From NCBI GenBank assembly GCA_930972465.1, contig CAKNHF010000017.1, positions 1 to 61,207 on the forward strand: a stretch of 61,207 nucleotides of DNA, given 5' to 3'. Origin of the DNA: an uncultured Lachnospiraceae bacterium (lineage in GTDB: Bacteria; Bacillota; Clostridia; Lachnospirales; Lachnospiraceae). The notes beneath the pieces are model-generated. The model worked only from the letters and a program-made list of their open reading frames with translations. It was not told the origin of the DNA and searched no databases. Positions within the stretch are counted from its first letter, which is position 1. Each line of letters opens with the position of its first letter. The position numbers and the translations under genes were made by a program. Shown piece after piece: positions 54,401 through 61,207 of this stretch.

Positions 54401-56666
54401 GCTCCTCAGCCTCCTTTCCGTCTGCGCCTCCACTTTTGCCGGCATCTTTTCCGGTTCTTCCGGCATTCAGCTCCGACTCTGAGAGCTGGGACGCAGCAAT
54501 CTGCTGATATACCTCACAGTTTTCCAGAAGTTCGCTGTGCGTTCCTATTCCCGCAATACGTCCTTCGTCGAGTACAATGATCTGCTCTGCATTAAGAATC
54601 GTGCTGATCCTCTGCGCCACGATCAGAACCGTACTGTCTTTTGTCCTCTTCTTCAGAGCTTTTCTGAGAGTCACATCGGTTTTGAAGTCAAGTGCAGAAA
54701 AACTGTCGTCAAAAATGAATACTTCCGGATGCTTTGCGATTGCTCTGGCAATAGACAGTCTCTGTTTCTGTCCGCCGGATACGTTGGATCCTCCCTGAGC
54801 GATATGGCTTTCATACCGTTCCGGTTTCGTTTCGATAAACTCGGTCGCCTGGGCAATCTCCGCCGCTTCCACCATTTCTTCCTCACTCCCGTCGGGATTG
54901 CCGAACATGATGTTGGAAGCGATATTTCCTGAGAAAAGAAGTCCTTTCTGCGGAACATAACCGAGCCGTTCCCTCAGGTCGTGCTGGCTCACTTCCCGGA
55001 TATCCGTGCCGTCCAGCGTAATAGATCCTTCCGTGACATCATAGAAACGCGGGATCAGGTTGACCAGAGTTGATTTTCCGCTTCCCGTACTTCCGATGAT
55101 CGCGGTCGTCTGCCCCGGCTTTGCGGTAAATGTTATGTCATGAAGCACATTTTCTTCTGCTCCCGGATATCGGAAAGATACATGATCGAATCTGAGCATG
55201 CCCTTCCTGCCGCTGTCAAAAGACTTCGGCTGCTCCGGATCACGAATAACCGTTTTACTCTGCATGACTTCCTCCACACGGTCTGCAGCGACTGCAGCCC
55301 TTGGAAGCATGATGGAAAGCATGCACAGCATCAGGAATCCCATGATGATCTGCATCGTATACTGGATAAACGCCATCATGTCGCCCACCTGCATCTGCCC
55401 GTCGTCAATACCGTGTGCCCCTGTCCACATAATCAGAACGGACACACCGTTCATGACGAGCATCATGACCGGCATCATAAATGTCATTGCCCGGTTGACA
55501 AACAGGTTTGTCTTTGTCAATTCTCTGTTTGCGGCATCAAAGCGCTCCTCCTCATGTTTTTCTGTACTGAATGCGCGAATAACCGGGAGTCCTGTCAGAA
55601 TCTCGCGCATAACAAGGTTCACCTTGTCGACCAGTGTCTGCAGAATCTTGAATTTCGGCATCGCCACAAGGAACAGCACCAGGATGACCAGCGCGATCAG
55701 CACCACGGCCAGAGCGATGATCCAGGACATGGACACATTGGTCTGGAATACCTGAAAGATTCCACCGATGGCCAGAATCGGAGCATACAGTACGATCCTC
55801 AGCAGCATAACTGTAAGGAGCTGAATCTGCTGAATATCATTGGTGCTTCTGGTAATGAGCGAAGCGGTGGAAAAGTGGTCAAACTCATTGTTTGAAAAGT
55901 CCACTACCTTGCGGAACACTCTGCTTCTTAAGTTGCGCCCGGTGGATGCCCCCACCCGTGACGCGAGAAATCCGACCGCCACGCTGGCTGCCATCCCGAG
56001 GAATGCCAGAGCCGCCATTTTGCCGCCTGTTGTGAGGAGATAATGGGTCTGCATCTGATCCATATCCATGCCCGCGTCCTCATAGGCGCTACGCACATAG
56101 CTGACAGCCGCCTGTTCAAGAATGCTGTCCGGGAGTTCATCCATCTGGTTCTCCATTTCCTCGACCAGTGCCTCTCTCTGCTCATGAGGCATCATCCCCA
56201 TAATTTCAAAAATATCGGCATCTTCACCAGCTGTCTGCGAAGGCAGATTTGCCTTGATCTGATCCTCGATCTGCTTTGTCATGTCACTTCCGGACTCAAA
56301 TCCGGAGGCGAGCATCATGGGGCCCTGAAGAATATCTTTCAGGGATTCCACCTCATTTTCATCATCCGAGACAGAATCTTTCAGCACATAAGCCTCTTTC
56401 GCATAACTGCTGTCGTCTGTGTCGTATGCCTCCAGCACCGTCTGCTGATCCTCCTGCGGAACAAAAAGCAGAAGACGGTTCATCTCCTCCACGGAGATCA
56501 CCTCCGGAATCTGATCCTCGATTCCTCCCTGCTGGATTCCGACATTTACAATGTCAGAAGTGTAAGCCGGAAGCGACAGATCACAGTAAGCCTGAACGAA
56601 CAGAATGATGATGATCGCCAGCATGGATTTCCACTGTGCCGCCGCGTACTTGAATAAATTCTTCAT
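54393..56666 (-). CDS. Heterodimeric ABC exporter subunit, degenerate ATPase site
   Basis: This half-transporter of 757 residues has an unusual external insertion. After the first helix (SMLAIIIILFVQAYCDLSLP) come about 170 acidic, Met-rich residues (from GIQQGGIEDQIPEV to MDQMQTHYLL) before the second helix; this segment would lie outside the cell. The ATPase domain has Walker A GSTGSGKST, the standard signature NVSGGQKQR, but Walker B FDDSFSALD, with Asp in place of the catalytic Glu. Together with the partner's altered signature this gives one degenerate and one working site, as in TM287/288 or BmrCD. MarR lies just upstream. The start MKNLF is preceded by AAAGGA. Confidence 0.91.
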   Translation of the reverse strand: MKNLFKYAAAQWKSMLAIIIILFVQAYCDLSLPAYTSDIVNVGIQQGGIEDQIPEVISVEEMNRLLLFVPQEDQQTVLEAYDTDDSSYAKEAYVLKDSVSDDENEVESLKDILQGPMMLASGFESGSDMTKQIEDQIKANLPSQTAGEDADIFEIMGMMPHEQREALVEEMENQMDELPDSILEQAAVSYVRSAYEDAGMDMDQMQTHYLLTTGGKMAALAFLGMAASVAVGFLASRVGASTGRNLRSRVFRKVVDFSNNEFDHFSTASLITRSTNDIQQIQLLTVMLLRIVLYAPILAIGGIFQVFQTNVSMSWIIALAVVLIALVILVLFLVAMPKFKILQTLVDKVNLVMREILTGLPVIRAFSTEKHEEERFDAANRELTKTNLFVNRAMTFMMPVMMLVMNGVSVLIMWTGAHGIDDGQMQVGDMMAFIQYTMQIIMGFLMLCMLSIMLPRAAVAADRVEEVMQSKTVIRDPEQPKSFDSGRKGMLRFDHVSFRYPGAEENVLHDITFTAKPGQTTAIIGSTGSGKSTLVNLIPRFYDVTEGSITLDGTDIREVSQHDLRERLGYVPQKGLLFSGNIASNIMFGNPDGSEEEMVEAAEIAQATEFIETKPERYESHIAQGGSNVSGGQKQRLSIARAIAKHPEVFIFDDSFSALDFKTDVTLRKALKKRTKDSTVLIVAQRISTILNAEQIIVLDEGRIAGIGTHSELLENCEVYQQIAASQLSESELNAGRTGKDAGKSGGADGKEAEEHA

Positions 56667-56685
56667 AGTCTGTCTTTCCTTTCTG

Positions 56686-57114
56686 TTATTCCAGATTATC
56701 ATTGATCTGGATAAGCAGTCTCCGGAAGAGCATGATTTCTTCCGGGCTCATCCCGCGGAAGATCAGTTCACGCATCTCCTCCGCCACTTTTTTCACATTT
56801 TGTATGCAGGACTCTCCTTTCTCCGTCAGGGCAAGTCTCATCACACGCTGATCAGATTCATCCTGCTTTCTGCTGATGTATCCGTCCTTCTCCATCTTTC
56901 GGATAGCCGAAGTAATCGACGGCGGAGTCATATTCAGACTTACCGCCAGGTCTTTCTGAGACATGGAGCTGCGCTGATGGAGAGTGAACAGAATGCTTGC
57001 CTGGCTGCGATTCAGATCGAATTCTTCATACTTGCTCTTTGCCCTTTTCATGACCCTGTGCATTACAATGCCCATAAGGCCCAGATCCGGAATATCTCTC
57101 AGATCACACTGCAT
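56686..57114 (-). CDS. MarR family transcriptional regulator
   Basis: The 142-residue winged-helix repressor is encoded 19 bases before the ABC exporter pair. Family features are LNRSQASILFTLHQRSSMSQKDLAVSLNMTPPSITSAIRKMEKDGYI for the recognition helix and DESDQRVMRLALTEKG for the wing. Long helices at both ends form the dimer interface. GTGGAGGGG precedes the ATG. A perfect inverted repeat between its -10 box and start codon implies autorepression and control of the exporter genes. The inducing ligand is unknown. Confidence 0.93.
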   Translation of the reverse strand: MQCDLRDIPDLGLMGIVMHRVMKRAKSKYEEFDLNRSQASILFTLHQRSSMSQKDLAVSLNMTPPSITSAIRKMEKDGYISRKQDESDQRVMRLALTEKGESCIQNVKKVAEEMRELIFRGMSPEEIMLFRRLLIQINDNLE

Positions 57115-57134
57115 TTTAACCCCTCCACATTTAA

Positions 57135-57184
57135 TTAGTTAAGTAACTAAACGATATAGTAGTATTACTGCACAAAAAAGTCAA
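57135..57184 (-). promoter_or_regulatory. Promoter and operator of marR-ABC exporter
   Basis: On the minus strand TTGACT (57179-57184), 17 bases, TACTAT (57156-57161). TTAGTTA-AG-TAACTAA (57135-57150) is a perfect 7-bp inverted repeat covering the expected transcription start, the typical place for a MarR operator. Further upstream TTCACAATT is repeated directly at 57200-57208 and 57222-57230. Confidence 0.78.
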
Positions 57185-57261
57185 GTAATTATAGGGTGAT
57201 TCACAATTATTTTATACTTTATTCACAATTGTAGTGTCTAATTCAATTAGTTTCCTGTGAA

Positions 57262-57306
57262 ACAAAAAAACCATAATGAAACAGATTTTCTCTGCCCATT
57301 ATGGTA
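57262..57306 (-). terminator. Minus-strand terminator downstream of the small-peptide locus
   Basis: ACCATAATG (57270-57278) pairs with CATTATGGT (57297-57305), with inner CAGA/TCTG. The minus strand continues TTTTTTTGTTTC. No annotated minus-strand gene lies directly upstream except the tiny frame at 57357-57446, which suggests that a short transcript ends here. Confidence 0.85.
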
Positions 57307-57356
57307 TCTTCTGAGTTTTCTCTTCTCCATCCTCCCGGACGGAAACGTCTCTGCCT

Positions 57357-57446
57357 TTATAATATGCACATTCCTTCCCAATATTGTACCAGAACCATAA
57401 GAATTATTCCCAAGAATTTCAACATTTCCATCAGTATGAAGATCAC
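57357..57446 (-). CDS. Possible tiny hydrophobic peptide (29 residues)
   Basis: This is a tentative call. A 29-codon frame starts with GTG ten bases after AAAGGA (57457-57462); an internal ATG gives 24 residues with AGGTGATC upstream. The product is one hydrophobic helix (core KFLGIILMVLVQYWEG) with a short polar start. A terminator follows about 50 bases after the stop codon, and an XRE regulator is divergently encoded. The pattern recalls small membrane peptides such as type I toxins or regulated stress peptides, but I recognise no family. Coding status is unproven. Confidence 0.3.
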   Translation of the reverse strand: MIFILMEMLKFLGIILMVLVQYWEGMCIL

Positions 57447-57537
57447 CTGTCCGATTTCCTTTCCGATATTTTATCTGACAAATCCTGTATAACCTTTTTC
57501 CCGCGCCTCACACTACTATTGCGGTTTTTTATATCGT

Positions 57538-57583
57538 CTCAAAGTAATTTGAGTACAAATATTTACTAAATTCAATAGTAAAT
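57538..57583. promoter_or_regulatory. Two palindromes before the XRE gene
   Basis: CTCAAA-GTAA-TTTGAG (57538-57553) and ATTTACTA-AATTCAA-TAGTAAAT (57561-57583) are perfect inverted repeats, followed by a further half-site TTTACTG. They lie between the XRE gene and the opposing minus-strand transcript and are likely binding sites of the XRE protein. The interval 57306-57619 otherwise holds only the tentative small peptide gene. Confidence 0.6.
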
Positions 57584-57619
57584 TTCTTTACTGTGATATT
57601 TTGTTTCCGGGAGGGATCT

Positions 57620-57841
57620 ATGAAAAAGACCTATGTACAGATTATGCGTGAACTGAGAGAAGACAATGACCTGACTCAGCAGGAAGTCGCTGACTATCTG
57701 GGCACTTCCCAGACCATGTATGCGCGTTATGAGCGTGGTGCTAATGAACTTCCGATAAGGCATCTGATCAGATTATGTGAATATTATCATGTGTCCTCTG
57801 ATTACCTGCTTGGAATTTCATCTGATAAAACCTCTTCATAA
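57620..57841 (+). CDS. XRE family helix-turn-helix regulator
   Basis: The 73-residue protein is a single Cro/C1-type HTH domain: MRELREDNDLTQQEVADYLGTSQTMYARYERGANELPIRHLIRLCEYYHVSSDYLLGIS. It has no additional sensor or peptidase domain. GGGAGGG lies four bases before the ATG; a start nine codons earlier has no support. Palindromes in its promoter region suggest autoregulation. The neighbours on either side are a tentative small peptide gene and the DUF4317 gene. The target genes are unknown. Confidence 0.88.
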   Translation: MKKTYVQIMRELREDNDLTQQEVADYLGTSQTMYARYERGANELPIRHLIRLCEYYHVSSDYLLGISSDKTSS

Positions 57842-57870
57842 CTGCCGCACTGAAAATGTTCGGTTTTATA

Positions 57871-57920
57871 AAAAAGGAAGAAACGGCGCTGTATAATTCT
57901 GCACTGTTTCTTCCTTTATT
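57871..57920 (+). terminator. Bidirectional terminator between XRE and DUF4317 genes
   Basis: AAAGGAAGAAAC (57873-57884) and GTTTCTTCCTTT (57906-57917) form a 12-bp stem. The plus strand continues ATTATTTTCC and the minus strand TTTATAAAA. Confidence 0.85.
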
Positions 57921-57944
57921 ATTTTCCGCCGCAAAAAAGAAAAA

Positions 57945-59099
57945 TCATTCCTCTTCTGTTTCTGCTCTGTCCCATTTCATCGTCCTGACGTTGATCCCGT
58001 TCACCTCGATGTGGTCGTCCACCGGGATAACCAGGCACTGTCTTCCGTCGATAATACGTGTCTCCACAAGATCAGCCCGGTCCGGATTCACCTTGATGAT
58101 GATATCCGGCGTCTCAATATTGAACTTTCTTGTCTCCGCGATGTTGGAGGCAAGAAGTGAGGTCTTCTCCCCTGCGTTTTCCTCGTAATTCCGGTCAAAG
58201 TTTTCCATCTTCTCCGCAGAAACGCCGCTCTGCTCAAAGATCTTCTTCACATCCGTCTTGTCCAGCTTGAGGGGTTCCGGCTCCTCCTTGTGCTCCTCGA
58301 TCAGGTCGTTGAGCGTCTCATGGATATTGCGGACGGTCTCATAATCTCCATCCTCACCCAGCGTATCCTCTATGATCATCTGAAAGGTCTCTTTCTGCGT
58401 GTCCGCGGACATGGGCATCTGGGCGCCCAGCAGCTGTTCGATCAGCTCCGGCTGAAGATCCTCCGATTTCTTCGTGTAATAAAGCACGGAATGAAGATCC
58501 GTATTCCTGTCGTTGAAGGCCGGGAAGAGGAAACCTTTGTCCGGCATGTCCACGATCCAGTCTCTCACCCGGTCCTCAATCCGGTTGTCCTCCGCATTGT
58601 AGCAGAGACCTGCCTTGGAAAGGGATACCGGACAGATGCTCATGAGCAGATATTCATAGACGTCCTCCGACGCATCGAACATCTCCAGATCATCCGTGGA
58701 TTTTCCGGGGATATCGTACATGGCATGGATCAGGATGATATAGTAATTCTCCCCGTATTCATATGTAGCGATCACTTTATCATAAAACTCCTCCAGAAGC
58801 ATATCGTCTTCCAGCCTGCTGTTTCTCAGCTTCAGGAGAAACTCCTGGGTTCCTCCCGGCATTTCCGCGTCCAGAGGGAACTCCATGTTCAGCATATTTT
58901 TCCCGATGGTTCCTGACAGAGTTTTCTTGAAGATATCAAAATATTTGAACGCTTCCTCCTCAGGCAGAGACAGGAACGCATCCTTTGACTCCAGTTTTTT
59001 ATTCTTTTCGTGGTCCACATAGCAGCCGCAGATCCTTGTGATCGCGCAGTTGCGCGGGGTGAACTGCTTGCGGATCTCCAGTACTTCCTTCTTATTCAT
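57945..59099 (-). CDS. DUF4317 family protein
   Basis: The 384-residue cytosolic protein has no signal peptide or membrane segment. The opening MNKKEVLEIRKQFTPRNCAITRICGCYVDHEKNK, the central YGENYYIILIHAMYDIPGK near residue 115 and the C-terminal FNIETPDIIIKVNPDRADLVETRIIDGRQCLVIPV match what I recall of DUF4317, common in Clostridia and of unknown function. A GAGGAGAGAATATA site precedes the ATG. It stands between terminators and so is probably monocistronic, next to pflA-pflB. Confidence 0.82.
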   Translation of the reverse strand: MNKKEVLEIRKQFTPRNCAITRICGCYVDHEKNKKLESKDAFLSLPEEEAFKYFDIFKKTLSGTIGKNMLNMEFPLDAEMPGGTQEFLLKLRNSRLEDDMLLEEFYDKVIATYEYGENYYIILIHAMYDIPGKSTDDLEMFDASEDVYEYLLMSICPVSLSKAGLCYNAEDNRIEDRVRDWIVDMPDKGFLFPAFNDRNTDLHSVLYYTKKSEDLQPELIEQLLGAQMPMSADTQKETFQMIIEDTLGEDGDYETVRNIHETLNDLIEEHKEEPEPLKLDKTDVKKIFEQSGVSAEKMENFDRNYEENAGEKTSLLASNIAETRKFNIETPDIIIKVNPDRADLVETRIIDGRQCLVIPVDDHIEVNGINVRTMKWDRAETEEE

Positions 59100-59117
59100 T
59101 ATATTCTCTCCTCTTCG

Positions 59118-59160
59118 ACAAAAATACGTATGCGGGATCTTCTCCGCATACGTATTTTAT
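59118..59160 (-). terminator. Intrinsic terminator after pflA
   Basis: AAAATACGTATGCGG (59121-59135) and CCGCATACGTATTTT (59144-59158) form a perfect 15-bp stem with an 8-base loop; the minus strand continues TTGTCG. Confidence 0.9.
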
Positions 59161-59195
59161 CTTACAACGAATCTTCTCAGAAAAAAAGATGCTTT

Positions 59196-59927
59196 TCACA
59201 TATTTCCGGTTTCCAGTATCCGGTTTGCGTTCACGATCCGCTCTTTTGTCGGAGGCTCAATTCCCTCCAGCGGATAGTCATACCCCAGCTCCTTCCATTT
59301 ATACTCGCCCAGAGTATGATAAGGAAGTATTTCAACTTTTTCGACATTTTTCAGTGTCTTAATAAATTTATTAAGTCTTTCAAGATATTCATCATAGTCG
59401 CTCCGCTCGGGCACCAGCACGTGGCGGATCCAGACCGGCTTCCCGGTCTCTGACAGGTATTGCGCCATATCCAGGATATTTCTGTTTGTCCGTCCTGTGA
59501 GGATCTTATGCTGTTCTTCATCGATATGTTTGATATCGACCAGGAGCAGATCCGTATATTTCATCAGTTCCCTGAATTTTCCAAAAAAAGGTTCCTCCCT
59601 GGTAAAAGGCGCGCCGCTCGTGTCAATCGTCGTATGAATCCCCTGCTCTTTCGCTTTTTTAAACAGTTCCAGAAGGAAATCGATCTGCATGAGGGGTTCG
59701 CCGCCGCTGACCGTGATACCGCCGCCGTCTTTCCAGTAAGCCCTGTAGCGCAGCGCCTGCTTTAACAGTTCGTCCGCGCTTTTCTTTTCCCCTGCCTGCA
59801 TATTCCAGGTATCCGGGTTATGGCAGAACTGACAGCGCATGGGACATCCGCTGACAAAAATAACGAAACGGACGCCGGGGCCGTCCACGGAACCGAAACT
59901 TTCTGTTGAATGGATATATCCTTCCAT
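59196..59927 (-). CDS. pflA: Pyruvate formate-lyase activating enzyme
   Basis: PflA is a radical-SAM enzyme that installs the glycyl radical on pyruvate formate-lyase under anaerobic conditions. The 243-residue protein has STESFGSVDGPGVRFVIFVSGCPMRCQFCHNPDTW at the N terminus, with the CxxxCxxC cluster motif, and GGGITVSGGEPLMQ near residue 68 for SAM binding, then LDIKH-type VDIKHID near 135. AAGGAGAGAAT precedes the ATG. It lies downstream of pflB and is separated from it by about 170 bases with a terminator hairpin, which probably lowers its expression relative to pflB. Confidence 0.96.
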   Translation of the reverse strand: MEGYIHSTESFGSVDGPGVRFVIFVSGCPMRCQFCHNPDTWNMQAGEKKSADELLKQALRYRAYWKDGGGITVSGGEPLMQIDFLLELFKKAKEQGIHTTIDTSGAPFTREEPFFGKFRELMKYTDLLLVDIKHIDEEQHKILTGRTNRNILDMAQYLSETGKPVWIRHVLVPERSDYDEYLERLNKFIKTLKNVEKVEILPYHTLGEYKWKELGYDYPLEGIEPPTKERIVNANRILETGNM

Positions 59928-59935
59928 ATTCTCTC

Positions 59936-59977
59936 CTTTAAAAAGGGACGCAGCGGATCTTTTTACTGCGTCCCTGA
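59936..59977 (-). terminator. Hairpin between pflB and pflA
   Basis: AGGGACGCAG (59944-59953) pairs with CTGCGTCCCT (59966-59975); the minus strand continues TTTTAAAGG. It is probably a partial terminator that lets some transcription reach pflA. Confidence 0.82.
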
Positions 59978-60095
59978 AATCTATTCGCGATATGCCTGCG
60001 CTTCTTGCTCATAAGTCCACGCCTGCTGCAGCAGACAACCGGCTGTCACATACATTCCGGCCGCCTGGTCCTCCCCAGCGGTCGGACTGGTGTCC

Positions 60096-61207
60096 TTACA
60101 TTCTGTCGTGGCAGGTTCTTGCGATTACGTCGAGCTGCTGCTCTCTTGTCAGATCGATGAACTTCACAGCGTATCCGGATACACGGATCGTGAAGTTTGC
60201 ATACTCTTCCTTCTCCGGATGCTCCATCGCATCGATCAGTTTCTCTGTTCCGAACACGTTCACGTTCAGGTGATGTGCTCCCTGATCAAAGTATCCGTCG
60301 AGTACGTGTACAAGATTATTCTTGCGCTCGTCATCATCATGTCCCAGAGCTCCCGGGCTGATCGTCTGTGTATTGGAAATTCCGTCAAGCGCCTGCTCGT
60401 ACGGAAGTTTTGCGACAGAGTTAAGAGAAGCAAGAAGTCCGTTCTTCTCTGCGCCGTAGGACGGGTTTGCTCCCGGTGCAAGCGGCTCGCCTGCTTTTCT
60501 TCCGTCCGGAAGAGATCCCGTAGCCTTACCGTAAACCACGTTGGATGTGATCGTAAGGATAGATGTTGTAGGCTCGGAATTTCTGTATGTGTGGCACTTT
60601 TTCAGCTTGCTCATGAATGTGCGGAGCAGCCATACTGCAATATCATCCGCACGGTCGTCATCGTTTCCGTATCTCGGGAAGTCTCCCTCAATCTCGAATC
60701 CCGTAGCAACGCCGTCCTCATCACGGATCGCTTTTACCTTCGCATACTTGATCGCGCTTAAGGAGTCAACTACGTGTGAGAATCCTGCGATACCTGTCGC
60801 AAATGTACGTCTTACATTTGTATCGATGAGCGCCATCTCGGCAGCCTCATAGTAGTACTTGTCATGCATGTAGTGGATCATGTTCAGTGTATCAACATAC
60901 AGCTTGGACAGCCACTCCATCATCTGGTCATATTTCTCCATAACCTCGTCATAGTCAAGGTACTCGGATGTGATCGGTCTGTACAGCGGAGATACCTGCT
61001 GTTTTGTCTTCTCGTCAACACCGCCGTTGATCGCGTACAGAAGGCATTTTGCAAGGTTCGCACGTGCTCCGAAGAACTGGATCTCCTTGCCTGTCTCTGT
61101 TGCGGATACGCAGCAGCAGATGGAGTAGTCGTCGCCCCATACCGGACGCATCACATCGTCGTTCTCATACTGGATGGAACTTGTCTTAACAGAAATATAA
61201 GCTGCAT
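60096..61207 (-). CDS. pflB: Formate C-acetyltransferase (pyruvate formate-lyase), 3' part
   Basis: Only the C-terminal 369 codons are inside the window; the frame runs open through the right edge. PflB cleaves pyruvate with CoA into acetyl-CoA and formate. The active-site cysteine pair lies in SICCCVSA, about 40 residues from the visible start, and the glycyl radical is at Gly in RVSGYAVKF near the C terminus. [13 protein letters not shown] and [18 protein letters not shown] are further family motifs. pflA follows in the same direction. A strong fermentative role in anaerobic metabolism is expected. Confidence 0.97.
   Translation of the reverse strand, partial: AAYISVKTSSIQYENDDVMRPVWGDDYSICCCVSATETGKEIQFFGARANLAKCLLYAINGGVDEKTKQQVSPLYRPITSEYLDYDEVMEKYDQMMEWLSKLYVDTLNMIHYMHDKYYYEAAEMALIDTNVRRTFATGIAGFSHVVDSLSAIKYAKVKAIRDEDGVATGFEIEGDFPRYGNDDDRADDIAVWLLRTFMSKLKKCHTYRNSEPTTSILTITSNVVYGKATGSLPDGRKAGEPLAPGANPSYGAEKNGLLASLNSVAKLPYEQALDGISNTQTISPGALGHDDDERKNNLVHVLDGYFDQGAHHLNVNVFGTEKLIDAMEHPEKEEYANFTIRVSGYAVKFIDLTREQQLDVIARTCHDRM

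Overview
This window looks like a chromosomal segment from a spore-forming, low/mid-GC Clostridia bacterium, most likely a Lachnospiraceae gut commensal. Supporting signs are CodY, IreB, RNase J, a SigK-type sporulation sigma factor, EF-P of the Bacillus type, HrcA/CIRCE control of groESL, DUF5688, DUF4317 and VaFE/SpaA surface proteins, and pyruvate formate-lyase. The genus cannot be fixed from the sequence alone. About 90% of the window is coding, most of it on the minus strand, and most of it is conserved housekeeping sequence.

Layout. 1-560: noncoding, with palindromic TTTGGGGGA motifs, ending in the rpsB-tsf terminator. 0.56-4.2 kb: tsf, rpsB (with a folded leader), a VOC protein and a CwlO-like peptidoglycan hydrolase with a WalR-type box. 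4.5-10.6 kb: glutamate synthase gltB-gltD, with a near-perfect CodY box upstream. 10.9-14.8 kb: argS, an AlaX-type editing protein and a CPBP protease. 15-18 kb: endonuclease IV and a YtrA-type GntR/ABC operon. 18.1 kb: tRNA-Arg(CCG). 18.3-22.7 kb: a 1,164-residue thioester/Cna-B/VaFE adhesin behind a DUF5688 gene. 23-25.7 kb: efp, yqeG, a chorismate mutase-shikimate kinase fusion and a membrane amidase. 25.9-29.7 kb: guaB, groEL-groES and CIRCE. 29.8-36 kb: codY, topA, dprA and comM, behind one strong promoter with a structured leader.

36.1-44.5 kb: sigK, overlapping lemA tail to tail; the tRNA wobble pair trmR-trhP with rnj; fur, DUF1292, ruvX, ireB and mtaB; and an HPr-like protein without the phospho-histidine. 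44.5-49.6 kb: thiI with its cysteine desulfurase, rsmE, prmA and a GH25 lipoprotein. 49.7-52.3 kb: molybdopterin genes moaC, mogA, moaA and a MOSC protein. 52.3-52.6 kb: two 93-bp direct repeats and an inverted partner that supplies the last codons of the next gene. 52.6-57.2 kb: a MarR-controlled heterodimeric ABC exporter. 57.3-57.8 kb: an XRE regulator opposite a possible tiny hydrophobic peptide gene. 57.9-61.2 kb: DUF4317, pflA and the 3' part of pflB, which runs off the window.

The least explained parts are the G5-motif region at the left edge, the surface adhesin with DUF5688, the 93-bp repeat element, the XRE/small-peptide locus and the histidine-less HPr. Several predicted regulatory links join genes within the window: CodY to gltB and to its own promoter, WalR to the CwlO-like hydrolase, and MarR to the exporter. 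All gene functions are inferred by reading sequence; no database search was run.
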